Source: Planctomycetota bacterium (lineage in GTDB: Bacteria > Planctomycetota > SZUA-567 > H5-PLA8). Taken from it: a stretch of DNA of 46,081 nucleotides. Shown here in pieces: positions 9,840 through 18,620 of the stretch. The notes beneath the pieces are model-generated. The model saw nothing but the letters and a program-made list of their open reading frames with translations, was not told where the DNA came from and searched no databases. Numbering within the stretch: the first letter of the stretch is position 1; each line of letters starts with the position of its first letter. The stretch spans positions 1 through 46,081 of the forward strand of contig JAPLOD010000051.1 in the NCBI GenBank assembly GCA_026692735.1. The letters run 5' to 3'. The translations under genes were made by a program, and so were the position numbers.

Positions 9840-9860
9840 CGTGGAAGGTTCAATCTTCTA

Positions 9861-9975
9861 TAGTTCGTAGTTTGTGGTTCGTGGTTCTTGGTTCTTGCGT
9901 CGGCGGCGTTGAAAACTGGGCGGGGCGGCTGCAAACGCGGGAAACTACGAACCACGAACGCCGAACCAAGAACTA
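9861..9975. repeat. Inverted heptamer arrays
   Basis: tagttcgtagtttgtggttcgtggttcttggttctt ... aactacgaaccacgaacgccgaaccaagaacta. Confidence 0.85.
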
Positions 9976-10009
9976 TCTGGCGCGCGGATGACTGGCCTGG
10001 AGGGCCCAC

Positions 10010-11236
10010 ATGAGGAAGGTAATCGCAGCACTCGCACTGGCCACGTGGGTGGCTTCCGCCGCTTTTGCCGGCCAGACGTTCTATGCGGCAACGAATGGCG
10101 ACGATGGCGCGCCGGGGTCGCAGGAGAAGCCGTGGAAGACTCTCTCGGCCGCGGCGGAGACACTGAAGGCCGGCGACACGCTCGTCGTGGCGCCGGGCAC
10201 CTATGGCCCGGCGACGCTGACCAGGGGCGGCTCCGCGGGGGCGCCCGTCACGATTCGCGCAGCAGAAAAGCTCAAGGCCATTGTTGACGGCAAAGGCGGC
10301 ACCGCCAAAGTGGAGACCGGCACCGCCGGCTTTGCGTTCAAAGGGCCGGAGTGCCGTCATGTGGTGCTCGAGGGCTTCGAGATCGTGCGCTCCTCGTGGG
10401 GCGTGCTGGTGGACGGCGGGGCGAGCTTCATCGAGGTCACAGACTGCGACATCCACGGCTGCCGCATGGGAGTCAAGGTGGCTGCGGGCACTGACTGCGT
10501 TTTTCGCCGCCTCAAGCTCCACGACAACAAGTACGGCATGCACCTCGGCGACAAAGACAAGAACCGCCCGCATCGCATGCTCGTCGAGGACTGCGAGGCG
10601 CGGAACAATCACAACAAAACGCAATCGGCCGGCGACCCCATCAGCAAGGACAATTGCGACGGCTTCTGCGTCGAGTGCGGTGACGCACAGAACATCGTCT
10701 TCCGGCGCTGCTTCGCCTCAGGCAGCACCGATGCCGCGTACGACCTCAAACCCGACGACGTGGTGTTGGAGAACTGCATCGCGGGCGGCGACTGCGCGGA
10801 GGGGTTCAAGCTGTGGCGCGGGGCGAGACTCGCCAACTGCCTCTCGTATGGCAACTCAAGGTGGGCCGTGCAGACGTCGGGTGGCAGCAATAAGCCGGTG
10901 GAGATGATCAACTGCACCCTCGTTGTGGGCAAGCGCTCTGCCGTAGAGGTCCGCGGCCAGGTGCGGATGGTGAACTGCATCGTCGTGGGCGCGGTTCAAG
11001 GGGCTGTGGAAGAAGACTACAGCCTGCTATCCGAGGGGGCTGAGTCCGCCAGGAAAGGGCAGCACAGCCTTACTGGCGACCCGAAGTTCAAGGACCCCGC
11101 CAAGGGCGATTTCCATCTTCACGACGGCTCGCCCGCCGTTGACTCAGGGACCTCCGCAGGCGCCCCGCAGACCGACCTCGATGGCTCGCCCCGCCCCAAA
11201 GGAAAAGGTCCGGACATGGGCGCCTATGAGCGCTGA
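10010..11236 (+). CDS. Secreted right-handed parallel beta-helix protein
   Basis: Signal peptide MRKVIAALALATWVASAAFA; YAATNGDDGAPGSQEKPWKTLSAA; CxIxG-type coils; C-terminal SPAVDSGTSAGAPQTDLDGSPRPKGKGPDMGAYE. Confidence 0.88.
   Translation: MRKVIAALALATWVASAAFAGQTFYAATNGDDGAPGSQEKPWKTLSAAAETLKAGDTLVVAPGTYGPATLTRGGSAGAPVTIRAAEKLKAIVDGKGGTAKVETGTAGFAFKGPECRHVVLEGFEIVRSSWGVLVDGGASFIEVTDCDIHGCRMGVKVAAGTDCVFRRLKLHDNKYGMHLGDKDKNRPHRMLVEDCEARNNHNKTQSAGDPISKDNCDGFCVECGDAQNIVFRRCFASGSTDAAYDLKPDDVVLENCIAGGDCAEGFKLWRGARLANCLSYGNSRWAVQTSGGSNKPVEMINCTLVVGKRSAVEVRGQVRMVNCIVVGAVQGAVEEDYSLLSEGAESARKGQHSLTGDPKFKDPAKGDFHLHDGSPAVDSGTSAGAPQTDLDGSPRPKGKGPDMGAYER
10304..10330 (+). repeat. AKVETGTAG copy of the 21-bp coding repeat
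   Basis: gccaaagtggagaccggcaccgccggc. Confidence 0.85.
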
Positions 11237-11296
11237 GGCGTTATGCGCTTTCTCCCGCTTGCTTGCCAGCTAGGATGGAACACAAAATGAAGAACC

Positions 11297-11337
11297 CAAC
11301 ATCAACAATCCACAATCCAAAATCCAAAATCCCCAAT
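11297..11337. repeat. Heptamer array (CAATCCA-type)
   Basis: caacaatccacaatccaaaatccaaaatccccaat. Confidence 0.85.
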
Positions 11338-11346
11338 GGGACGCTC

Positions 11347-11414
11347 ACCACGAAGAACACAAATAACAATTCGCACAACCGCTGCCGTACAATGTTCTTC
11401 GTGCTCTTCGTGGT
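11347..11414. repeat. Palindromic 9-mer family, copy C, overlapping the signal peptide of the downstream gene
   Basis: accacgaagaacac ... ttcttcgtgctcttcgtggt. Confidence 0.85.
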
Positions 11415-14400
11415 CCATTTTGCACTTTGCATTCCGCTCAGCGGCATGCTCCGCGCCGGTGAGCCGGCAGTGCCGGCCTCCGCTGTGCGGGTGGAAGCGG
11501 CGGAGAACAAGGTGACCGTCTCTCGCGGCCCGCTCACACTGGTCTTCGATCCGTCCGGAAAGGGCTTCGTCACGTCAGCAAAGCTGGGCGATGTCGAGGT
11601 CTGCGGCGCGCCCGAGGCCGGCAGTGCCGGCATCCCCCTTTGCGGACTGTTCGCGTCGCTGGCTGTTCATGGCGAAGGGGCCGGCCCGCTGGAACCGTTA
11701 CGAGGCAAGGAGACTGTCGGCCAGACGTTGGCGACTCGCATTACAGGCAGCGTGGTGGATAGACCGCCGGGCGCGCGCGTCGAGATCGCCGGGACGGTTG
11801 CCTTCGAAGGCATCGGCGTTGCCCCGTTCACCGTCCGCATTGTGGTTCCAGAGAGCGGCCCCGCGATCGTGGCTTCAGCCGAGATGGAGCTGCCCGAGCG
11901 CGCGAAGAGCGCGTGCCTCACCGCATTCGGTCTTGCGCTCCCGCTCCGGCTCAATCTCCACCCGGACTCCGGGATGCAATCCAAGCGGGACAGTAAGACG
12001 GCTGCCGCCGCGATATTGCCGCGTGCCGGAACGACGATCCCCGAGATTCGCTGGCTGGTCTGTCAGCAGGACCAGACGAGCGTGTGGGGCCCCATGCTCT
12101 GGTCGCTGGCGGGGATTCGCCAGGCGACGCCCACCTCCTGTCAGGTCTGGGAGGCATGGAGCACGCAGAACCCGCCCTTCATTCTCCAACATCACACCGT
12201 CCACCCCGGCTGGATGGCCGTGGCGGACGGCCGCGTTGCTGTTGCGGCGGGGATGCCGGTCGTGCCGGTTTCCGCTTTGGTTATCGAGACAGTCGCACCC
12301 AAGGAAATCTATGTGGACAGCCGCGCCAAAGTCTTGCGCGTCTGTTTCCAGTCTCCGTACTGCCGTCCGCTGGACCTGTCCTCAGCCCCGGCGAAGCTCT
12401 CCGCGGGCCCCGCCTATCTCTTCGTCGAAGCCGCTCAGGGAAACACACGGAACGCGGATGACTACCGCGCCCCCCGCAAACGGCCGGCGCTTGCAGCCAC
12501 CGGCGAAGCGCTCGCCAAACTGCCGCCGACGCAGTGCAACTTCGGCACCATGAAGTCCCTGCCACCGGAGGTGAAAAAGGACCCGCCGCTGGCTCCCGCC
12601 GATCCGGAGTTCGCGTCCCACGAGCCGGGTTCCGCGACCGAGATCGGGATCTGGGTGGATGAGCCGTGTGGCGTCGGCCTCGAGTCATTCCCTGTTACCC
12701 GGGGCATCCCGCTCAAGCGCGGTGTTCTCAAGGACGAGAAGCCGGCAGTGCCGGTTTCCGCTAAAGCCGCGCTCTTGGATGCGGCGGGAAAGCCGGTGCC
12801 CTGTGTTTCCAGGGCGGTTGCCTTCTGGCCGGACCGCAGCATCAAGTGGCTCCTGCTGGACTTTCAGACGACCTTGAAGGCCGGCGAGGGCGCCAAGCTG
12901 AAGCTTGTGGTAGGTGACAACGCGGCGCCCGGCCCCGTTGCGAATCCCCTCAAAGTCTCGGAAACCCCCGCGAACGTCTCCGTTGACACCGGAAAGCTCA
13001 AGGCGACCTTCGCCAACCAGGGCGGAAAGCTTAGTCTGACGATTGGCCTCGACCTCAACGGCGACGGCAAGGTGACGGAAGACGAGACCATCATCAAGCC
13101 GGGGCCCGAGGTCTTCGGCTGCACGTTCAGCCACATTGCCGATTCTGAGCATTATCCTTCGAGCACCTGGCTGGACCCGGGCGAGCCCGACCCGGGCGTC
13201 CCGGAGGTGACGGAGCTGAAGGTCGAGGAGCAATCGCCCCTCCGCGCAGTGGTGCTCGTGCGCGCGAATCTCAAGCATCGGCTGCTCGCCTCGACCATTG
13301 AGCAGAAGCATCGGCCCCAAGTGGGTACGCCGGTGACGTTACGTTTTCACCTCTACGCGAACTCCGCGATGGTCAGGCTCCAGCACACCTTCATGTTCGC
13401 CGGCGACGTGAGATTCGATTTCCTCCGCGAGCTCGGCGTCCGGCTGCCGCTTGCGGCGTCAGGCGCTCAGAAGGTTCGCACCTCGCTGAACGGCGTGGCC
13501 TTGGAGCGGGCGCGCGACGGCGAGAGCGGCGTGCTGCAGGAAAACGCGGACTCAGCCGTCGCCTGGCCGGCAACGGGGTGGGGTGGGGCGCAGACGAATC
13601 CACGCGGGCACGTCGCCGATGGCTGGCTGGATGTCTCAGGCGAACGCTGGGGCGTCACGGTCGGGGCAGCGCACATGCGGGAGCGGTTCCCTCAGGAAAT
13701 CCATGTGGACAAGGACGGCATCTGGACGCATTTCTACTCGCCACGCTCACCGCCGATGGACGTGCGGCGCTATGCCTTCAAGTACGGCGACGGCGAATCC
13801 ACATCCACCGGTTTTGGCTCCGCCTTTGGCGCGCTCCGGACCCACGAAGCGTACTGGTTCTTCCACCCTGGCGGCGAGCAGGCGGCGAGAGGCGCACTTC
13901 ACGTCCAGGAAATGCTCCACCCTCCGCTCGCCCGCGCGCGTCCGCGCTACGTTGCCGACACGCTCGCTCTGGGCCATGTTGCGGAGCATGGTGCCGCTAC
14001 CAACGATCAGCATTACGACAACGTCCTCTACCATCTTCCGCGCATGCACCGCCACAACCGCGACTTCTGGCGCTGGTTCGGTTTCTGGGACTTCGGCGAC
14101 GAGGTGCAGGTGTACAACGCCGGCCGCCAGCGCTGGGACTTGGACGACGGCCGCTACGGCTGGTACAACAACGAACCGGTCCGCGACTACAACTACCACC
14201 TTGCGTTCCTGATGACGGGGAATCGCCGCATCTGGGAGGCTGCGGAGCCGATGTCCTACCATGTCTATGAGGTGGACGTGCGGCACGCCAATCCCCAGCC
14301 CTTCATGAGCGCCGCCGGCAGCTTGAGCAAGCAGGTATACGACCATTCGACCACCGGCGGCATTGACCTCTGCGGCCGCCGCCACAACTGCCAGCATTGG

Positions 14401-15168
14401 TCCGACGGCTACTTCGGTCCCCGCGTCGGCTCGCCGCCCGGCTTTCGCCTCTGTTACTACCAGAACGGCGACCCTGTGATGCGCGAGTACCTTGAGCGCA
14501 TCCTGGCCGCCGCCATGAAGACACGCCGCAGTCAGTACATGAGCGCGGACGGGGACGAGGCGGTCCTGTGGGCCATGCTGATGGGCTACGAGATGACCCT
14601 CGACCAGAAGTACCTCGACCGCATCAACGGTTACGTCAACTGCGAAGTGGAATTCGCCAAGACGCACAACGGCATCCCTGCCGCCAAGGCCAACTGGGAC
14701 TGGGCCACGAACACACCCGGCGCGCCGCCCGAAGAGCCCAGCGATGGCTTGTGGATCTGGTCGTTCGGCGGCCATCTGGCCTTCATCGAGATCGCTGATC
14801 TCTTCGGCGACCCGGCTCTGAACGCAATGCTCCAGAACTGGCTGCTCACGCTGGAGGGCTTCGGCCCCGACAAGAAGCGGCGCGAAGAATGGTCCAACCA
14901 CATGGCTGCCTGCCCGTTGCTGGCTCACTACTACCGCACCACGGGGGACAAACGGGCGCTGGAGTGGTTCCAGAAGCGCGCCAAGGGCTTCCACTCCGGC
15001 ATCCCCAAGGATGCGCCCGCAACCGACCTGGCGACGCAGGTCATGGAGGACAGCCTTCCCGCCTACACTCCGAACGACGGCTACGGCTGGGTCTACACGA
15101 CGACCACCTTCTGGTACGTCGGTATCCCGGCGTGGCAGGGCGCACTCCGGCAGCAGGCGGGGAAATGA
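11392..15168 (+). CDS. Large secreted PcRGLX/YetA-like (PL26, exo-rhamnogalacturonan lyase-like) protein
   Basis: FPVTRGIPLKRGVL...AVAFWPDRSIKWLLLDF RIFT-barrel-type N-region; (a/a)n-type C-region with WSDGYFGPRVGSPPGFRLCYY, HMAACPLLAHYY. ATG at 11392 gives a signal peptide; track start is 11263. Confidence 0.68.
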   Translation: MFFVLFVVHFALCIPLSGMLRAGEPAVPASAVRVEAAENKVTVSRGPLTLVFDPSGKGFVTSAKLGDVEVCGAPEAGSAGIPLCGLFASLAVHGEGAGPLEPLRGKETVGQTLATRITGSVVDRPPGARVEIAGTVAFEGIGVAPFTVRIVVPESGPAIVASAEMELPERAKSACLTAFGLALPLRLNLHPDSGMQSKRDSKTAAAAILPRAGTTIPEIRWLVCQQDQTSVWGPMLWSLAGIRQATPTSCQVWEAWSTQNPPFILQHHTVHPGWMAVADGRVAVAAGMPVVPVSALVIETVAPKEIYVDSRAKVLRVCFQSPYCRPLDLSSAPAKLSAGPAYLFVEAAQGNTRNADDYRAPRKRPALAATGEALAKLPPTQCNFGTMKSLPPEVKKDPPLAPADPEFASHEPGSATEIGIWVDEPCGVGLESFPVTRGIPLKRGVLKDEKPAVPVSAKAALLDAAGKPVPCVSRAVAFWPDRSIKWLLLDFQTTLKAGEGAKLKLVVGDNAAPGPVANPLKVSETPANVSVDTGKLKATFANQGGKLSLTIGLDLNGDGKVTEDETIIKPGPEVFGCTFSHIADSEHYPSSTWLDPGEPDPGVPEVTELKVEEQSPLRAVVLVRANLKHRLLASTIEQKHRPQVGTPVTLRFHLYANSAMVRLQHTFMFAGDVRFDFLRELGVRLPLAASGAQKVRTSLNGVALERARDGESGVLQENADSAVAWPATGWGGAQTNPRGHVADGWLDVSGERWGVTVGAAHMRERFPQEIHVDKDGIWTHFYSPRSPPMDVRRYAFKYGDGESTSTGFGSAFGALRTHEAYWFFHPGGEQAARGALHVQEMLHPPLARARPRYVADTLALGHVAEHGAATNDQHYDNVLYHLPRMHRHNRDFWRWFGFWDFGDEVQVYNAGRQRWDLDDGRYGWYNNEPVRDYNYHLAFLMTGNRRIWEAAEPMSYHVYEVDVRHANPQPFMSAAGSLSKQVYDHSTTGGIDLCGRRHNCQHWSDGYFGPRVGSPPGFRLCYYQNGDPVMREYLERILAAAMKTRRSQYMSADGDEAVLWAMLMGYEMTLDQKYLDRINGYVNCEVEFAKTHNGIPAAKANWDWATNTPGAPPEEPSDGLWIWSFGGHLAFIEIADLFGDPALNAMLQNWLLTLEGFGPDKKRREEWSNHMAACPLLAHYYRTTGDKRALEWFQKRAKGFHSGIPKDAPATDLATQVMEDSLPAYTPNDGYGWVYTTTTFWYVGIPAWQGALRQQAGK
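12255..12280 (-). repeat. Reverse-orientation copy of the 21-bp coding repeat (VVPVSAL)
   Basis: gccggtcgtgccggtttccgctttgg. Confidence 0.78.
12741..12768 (-). repeat. Reverse-orientation copy of the 21-bp coding repeat (AVPVSAKA)
   Basis: gccggcagtgccggtttccgctaaagcc. Confidence 0.82.
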
Positions 15169-15194
15169 GTAGCACGGGCGTCCCCGCCCGTGGC
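15169..15194. repeat. CACGGGC hairpin
   Basis: gtagcacgggcgtccccgcccgtggc right after the stop codon at 15166-15168. Confidence 0.6.
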
Positions 15195-15212
15195 GGAAAG
15201 GGGCAGGCAGTC

Positions 15213-18200
15213 ATGAACACAGGTACTATGGCGTTGAGGAGAGGCCTTCGTAAGACAATTTGCCAAATTGTCCTACAGATCGGGGTGAGTTGTCTGGCCG
15301 CGCTCGCGGCCCATGCCGAAGAGTATTTCGTGTCTCCGAAAGGGGCGGATACGAATCCCGGCACGCTGGAGCGGCCCTTCGCGACGCTGCAGCGGGCTCA
15401 ACAGGCGGCGCGGCAGAAATCGGGGGACACGATCCCAATTCGGTCATCCGCGGGTGTCACTGAGACGGACCGAATTGGGAATCGTGTCCCCCGATTTCCC
15501 GTCACGGTGTTCCTGCGGGAAGGGACGCACTACCTGCCTGAGACGTTGGTGCTCACCGCCGAGGATTCGGGGACCAAGGTGGCTCCGGTCGTGTACCAGG
15601 CTTACCAGAAGGAACAGGCCGTCATCAGCGGCGGCATGAAGCTGGAGAACCTGAAATGGGAGCCGTACCAGAACGGCATTATGCTGGCGTTGGTGCCGGC
15701 CGGTACGGCATTCGACCAGTTGTTCGTCAACGGCGAACGCCAGCACATGGCGCGCTACCCCAACTTCAACCCGACCGTGCGGCACTTCAACGGTTACGCG
15801 GCCGATGCCATCAGCCCCCAGCGCGCGGCGCGCTGGAAAGATCCCGCCGGCGGTTTCATCCACGCCATGCATTCGGCCGAATGGGGCGGCATGCACTACG
15901 TCATCACCGGCAAGGGGCCGGACAACAAGATCGCCTACCAGGGCGGCTGGCAGAACAACCGCCCGTCCGGCATGCACGGGCAGTTCCGCATGGTGGAGAA
16001 CATCTTCGAGGAACTCGACGCTCCAGGCGAATGGTTCCTCGACGGCAAGACCGCCACGCTCTACTTCTACCCGCCCGAAGGCGTGAACCTCGCCACGGCG
16101 GCCATCGAAGTAGTCCGCCTGCGCCACCTCTTCGAGTTCCGCGGCGCCGAGCAGGCCCCGGTGCGGTTCGTCACGCTCAAGGGGCTTACGTTTCGACATG
16201 CCGCGCGCACGTTCATGGACAACAAGGAACCCCTGGTGCGCAGCGACTGGACGACCTATCGCGGCGGCGCCCTCTTCTACACGGGCACCGAAGACTGCGT
16301 GCTGGAGGACTGCTTCATTGACCAGGTCGGCGGCAACGCGGTCTTCGTGAACAACTATAACCGCCGCCTGACCGTGCGCGGCTGCCACATCGCCAAGGCC
16401 GGCGGCAACGGCGTGGCTTTCATCGGCGATCGCGACGCGGCCCGCGTGCCTCGCGACTGGAAGGATAACTCCCAGAAGTTCGCCACGCTGGACCGCACGC
16501 CCGGCCCGAAGACCAACAACTATCCCGCCGGCTGCCTCGTCGAGGACTGCCTGATCTACCTCTCCGGCCGCGTCGAGAAGCAGACCGCGCCCGTGCAGAT
16601 CGAGTTGTCCCAGAGCATCACCGTTCGTCACTGCTCCCTGTACGACGTGCCGCGTGCGGGCATCAACATTGGCGACGGCTGCTGGGGCGGCCACGTCATC
16701 GAGTTCTGCGACATCTTCGACACGGTCAAGGAAACCGGCGACCACGGCTCGTTCAACTCGTGGGGCCGCGACCGCTTCTGGGGCCTCAACGGCCTGGATC
16801 TCAACAACGATAAGGTCTGGGAAGCCGAGAAGGACGTCCCGCTGCTGGATGCCGTCAAGACCGTCATCCTGCGCAACAACCGCTGGCGCTGCGACCACGG
16901 CTGGGACATTGACCTCGACGACGGCTCCACGAACTACGAGCTGCGCAACAACCTCTGCCTCAACGGCGGCATCAAGAACCGCGAAGGGTTCTACCGCGTG
17001 GTCGAGAACAACATCATGGTCAACAACGGCTTCCACCCGCACGTGTGGTACAAGCACAGCCAGGATGCCGTCCGGCGCAACATCATGTGGACCGACCACT
17101 ACCTGCCTGCCGGCGGCATGCCGTCCACGCCGTGGGGCAAAGAGATGGACTACAACCTCGTCCACCGCGCGGGCGTCACGGAGCCCAAGCCCGCGACGAA
17201 ACTCGCCGAACAGTCGAAGCGTGACGCCAACTCGATCGTCGCCGACGCGCTGTTCATGGATGCGGCCAACGGCGACTTCCGCGTGAAGGACGGCTCGCCG
17301 GCACTCTCGCTCGGCTTCGTCAACTTCCCCATGGACCAGTTCGGCGTGCAGAAGCCGGAGCTGAAGGCCATCGCCCGGGCGCCGCAGATGCCTGCGGCGC
17401 GCGGGGACATGTTCGCTGTTGAACGTGTCCCCGGACGCGCCGCACGCTGCGTCTGGCAGGCCAAGGTCCGTGACATCTCGGGTCTGGGCGACCGTTCCGC
17501 GTACGGATTGCCCGAGGAGTCCGGCGTGCTGATGCTGCATGTGCCCGCGGAAAGCCCCGCCGCCAGGGCCGGCCTGCAGAAAGACGACGTGGTCCTCGCC
17601 TGCAACGGCAAGCCGGTGCGGACGGTGAGCAACCTGCTGGAAATCCAGGAGGAGGCCGCGGGCAAGAAGCTCACGGTCTCAGTCGTCCGCAAGCAGCAGG
17701 CGTTGTCCCTTGACGTAGCGGACTACGCGTTTGTGGTCACCGAGTATCAGGCCACGCCCGACTTCAAGACGATTCCGCTCGCCCCCGCCCCCGCCACGGC
17801 GGTCCTGCCCGCGAAGATTCTGGCCGGCGCGCCGGGAACCATGAACGAGCCCGTCGCCGTGCTTACTGACGGCAAGCTCGGCAAGAACTACGGGCCCGTA
17901 TTCGGCAACGGCTGTGCCGATGGCATGTACAAGCTCGATCTCGGCGCGGCCAAGAGCGTCGCGCAGGTGAACACGTTCTCGTACAACCAGAACGGCAACC
18001 GCGGCCGGCAGCGCTTCGTGCTGTACGGCAGCAACGCCGCGGCTGATCCAGGCTGGAACGTCGAGGACCCCCGCGTCTTCACGCCGCTTGCCGACGTTGA
18101 CACAAGGAAGCCGCCCACGGCTGACTTCGTTGCCACCAGCATCCGCCAGAGCGACGGCAAGCCGCTGGGTTCGTACCGCTGGCTCATCTGGGCCATCGCC

Positions 18201-18263
18201 CCGGTCACCACGAACGCCGGCGGCGAGAACACGTCCTTCCAGGAGTTTCAGGTGCTGGAGTAA
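15213..18263 (+). CDS. Secreted parallel beta-helix protein with C-terminal PDZ and a discoidin-like terminal region
   Basis: Signal peptide CLAALAAHAEE; YFVSPKGADTNPGTLERPFATLQRAQ; PDZ-like PAESPAARAGLQKDDVVLACNGKPVRTVSNLLEIQ; terminal DLGAAKSVAQVNTFSYNQNGNRGRQRFVLYGS. Confidence 0.82.
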   Translation: MNTGTMALRRGLRKTICQIVLQIGVSCLAALAAHAEEYFVSPKGADTNPGTLERPFATLQRAQQAARQKSGDTIPIRSSAGVTETDRIGNRVPRFPVTVFLREGTHYLPETLVLTAEDSGTKVAPVVYQAYQKEQAVISGGMKLENLKWEPYQNGIMLALVPAGTAFDQLFVNGERQHMARYPNFNPTVRHFNGYAADAISPQRAARWKDPAGGFIHAMHSAEWGGMHYVITGKGPDNKIAYQGGWQNNRPSGMHGQFRMVENIFEELDAPGEWFLDGKTATLYFYPPEGVNLATAAIEVVRLRHLFEFRGAEQAPVRFVTLKGLTFRHAARTFMDNKEPLVRSDWTTYRGGALFYTGTEDCVLEDCFIDQVGGNAVFVNNYNRRLTVRGCHIAKAGGNGVAFIGDRDAARVPRDWKDNSQKFATLDRTPGPKTNNYPAGCLVEDCLIYLSGRVEKQTAPVQIELSQSITVRHCSLYDVPRAGINIGDGCWGGHVIEFCDIFDTVKETGDHGSFNSWGRDRFWGLNGLDLNNDKVWEAEKDVPLLDAVKTVILRNNRWRCDHGWDIDLDDGSTNYELRNNLCLNGGIKNREGFYRVVENNIMVNNGFHPHVWYKHSQDAVRRNIMWTDHYLPAGGMPSTPWGKEMDYNLVHRAGVTEPKPATKLAEQSKRDANSIVADALFMDAANGDFRVKDGSPALSLGFVNFPMDQFGVQKPELKAIARAPQMPAARGDMFAVERVPGRAARCVWQAKVRDISGLGDRSAYGLPEESGVLMLHVPAESPAARAGLQKDDVVLACNGKPVRTVSNLLEIQEEAAGKKLTVSVVRKQQALSLDVADYAFVVTEYQATPDFKTIPLAPAPATAVLPAKILAGAPGTMNEPVAVLTDGKLGKNYGPVFGNGCADGMYKLDLGAAKSVAQVNTFSYNQNGNRGRQRFVLYGSNAAADPGWNVEDPRVFTPLADVDTRKPPTADFVATSIRQSDGKPLGSYRWLIWAIAPVTTNAGGENTSFQEFQVLE
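15251..15278. repeat. GGACAATTTGGCAAATTGTCC palindrome, copy 1
   Basis: taagacaatttgccaaattgtcctacag; reverse copy at 24060. Confidence 0.82.
15417..15497. repeat. Long inverted repeat in frame inside the beta-helix gene
   Basis: aaatcgggggacacgatcccaattcggtc ... gaccgaattgggaatcgtgtcccccgattt; arms match except one inserted base. Confidence 0.93.
17402..17434. repeat. GGGGACATGTTCG/GAACGTGTCCCC palindrome, copy 1, in frame
   Basis: cggggacatgttcgctgttgaacgtgtccccgg; 31/33 identical to 46048-46080. Confidence 0.9.
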
Positions 18264-18391
18264 CGGGGGACAGCGGCGCTGGCTCTTTCAGGTCAGCCCG
18301 CTGGCCCGTTGAGATCGCGCTGTGCGCGACACTGCTGGGCTGCTGAACTGGCCTATCGTCGCCGCGCGCCGCCCCGCCCCTATGTATATAG

Positions 18392-18600
18392 CCGGATGAA
18401 ATTGCGTCTTCGGACATAGGGTTGTGTGGAATTGCGATCAGTAGCGATAAGTAGCGATCAACGGCTATCCGCCACAATCCGCCGCGATATGCATGCTCAC
18501 CGGATATACGACACGCGAATTCGCGTTTTCGGACATAGGGTTGCGTAGAATTGCGAACAGTAGCGATCAGTAGCGAACAGTAGCGAACACTAGCGATCCG
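18392..18600. repeat. Duplicated intergenic element with 10-mer (CAGTAGCGAA-type) units
   Basis: ttcggacatagggttgtgtggaattgcgatcagtagcgat at 18409 and ttcggacatagggttgcgtagaattgcgaacagtagcgat at 18528. Confidence 0.88.
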
Positions 18601-18620
18601 TCGTCTTCCTCCAGGCAATG

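Noticed and set aside
9767-10624. 285-aa minus-strand ORF crossing the inverted heptamer element
   Set aside because: No domain and antisense to a beta-helix gene with a clear signal peptide.
13747-14994. 415-aa minus-strand ORF
   Set aside because: Shadow of the PL26-like gene.
15444-17540. 698-aa minus-strand ORF
   Set aside because: Complementary-frame shadow of the beta-helix gene; low-complexity Val/Ala/His composition.
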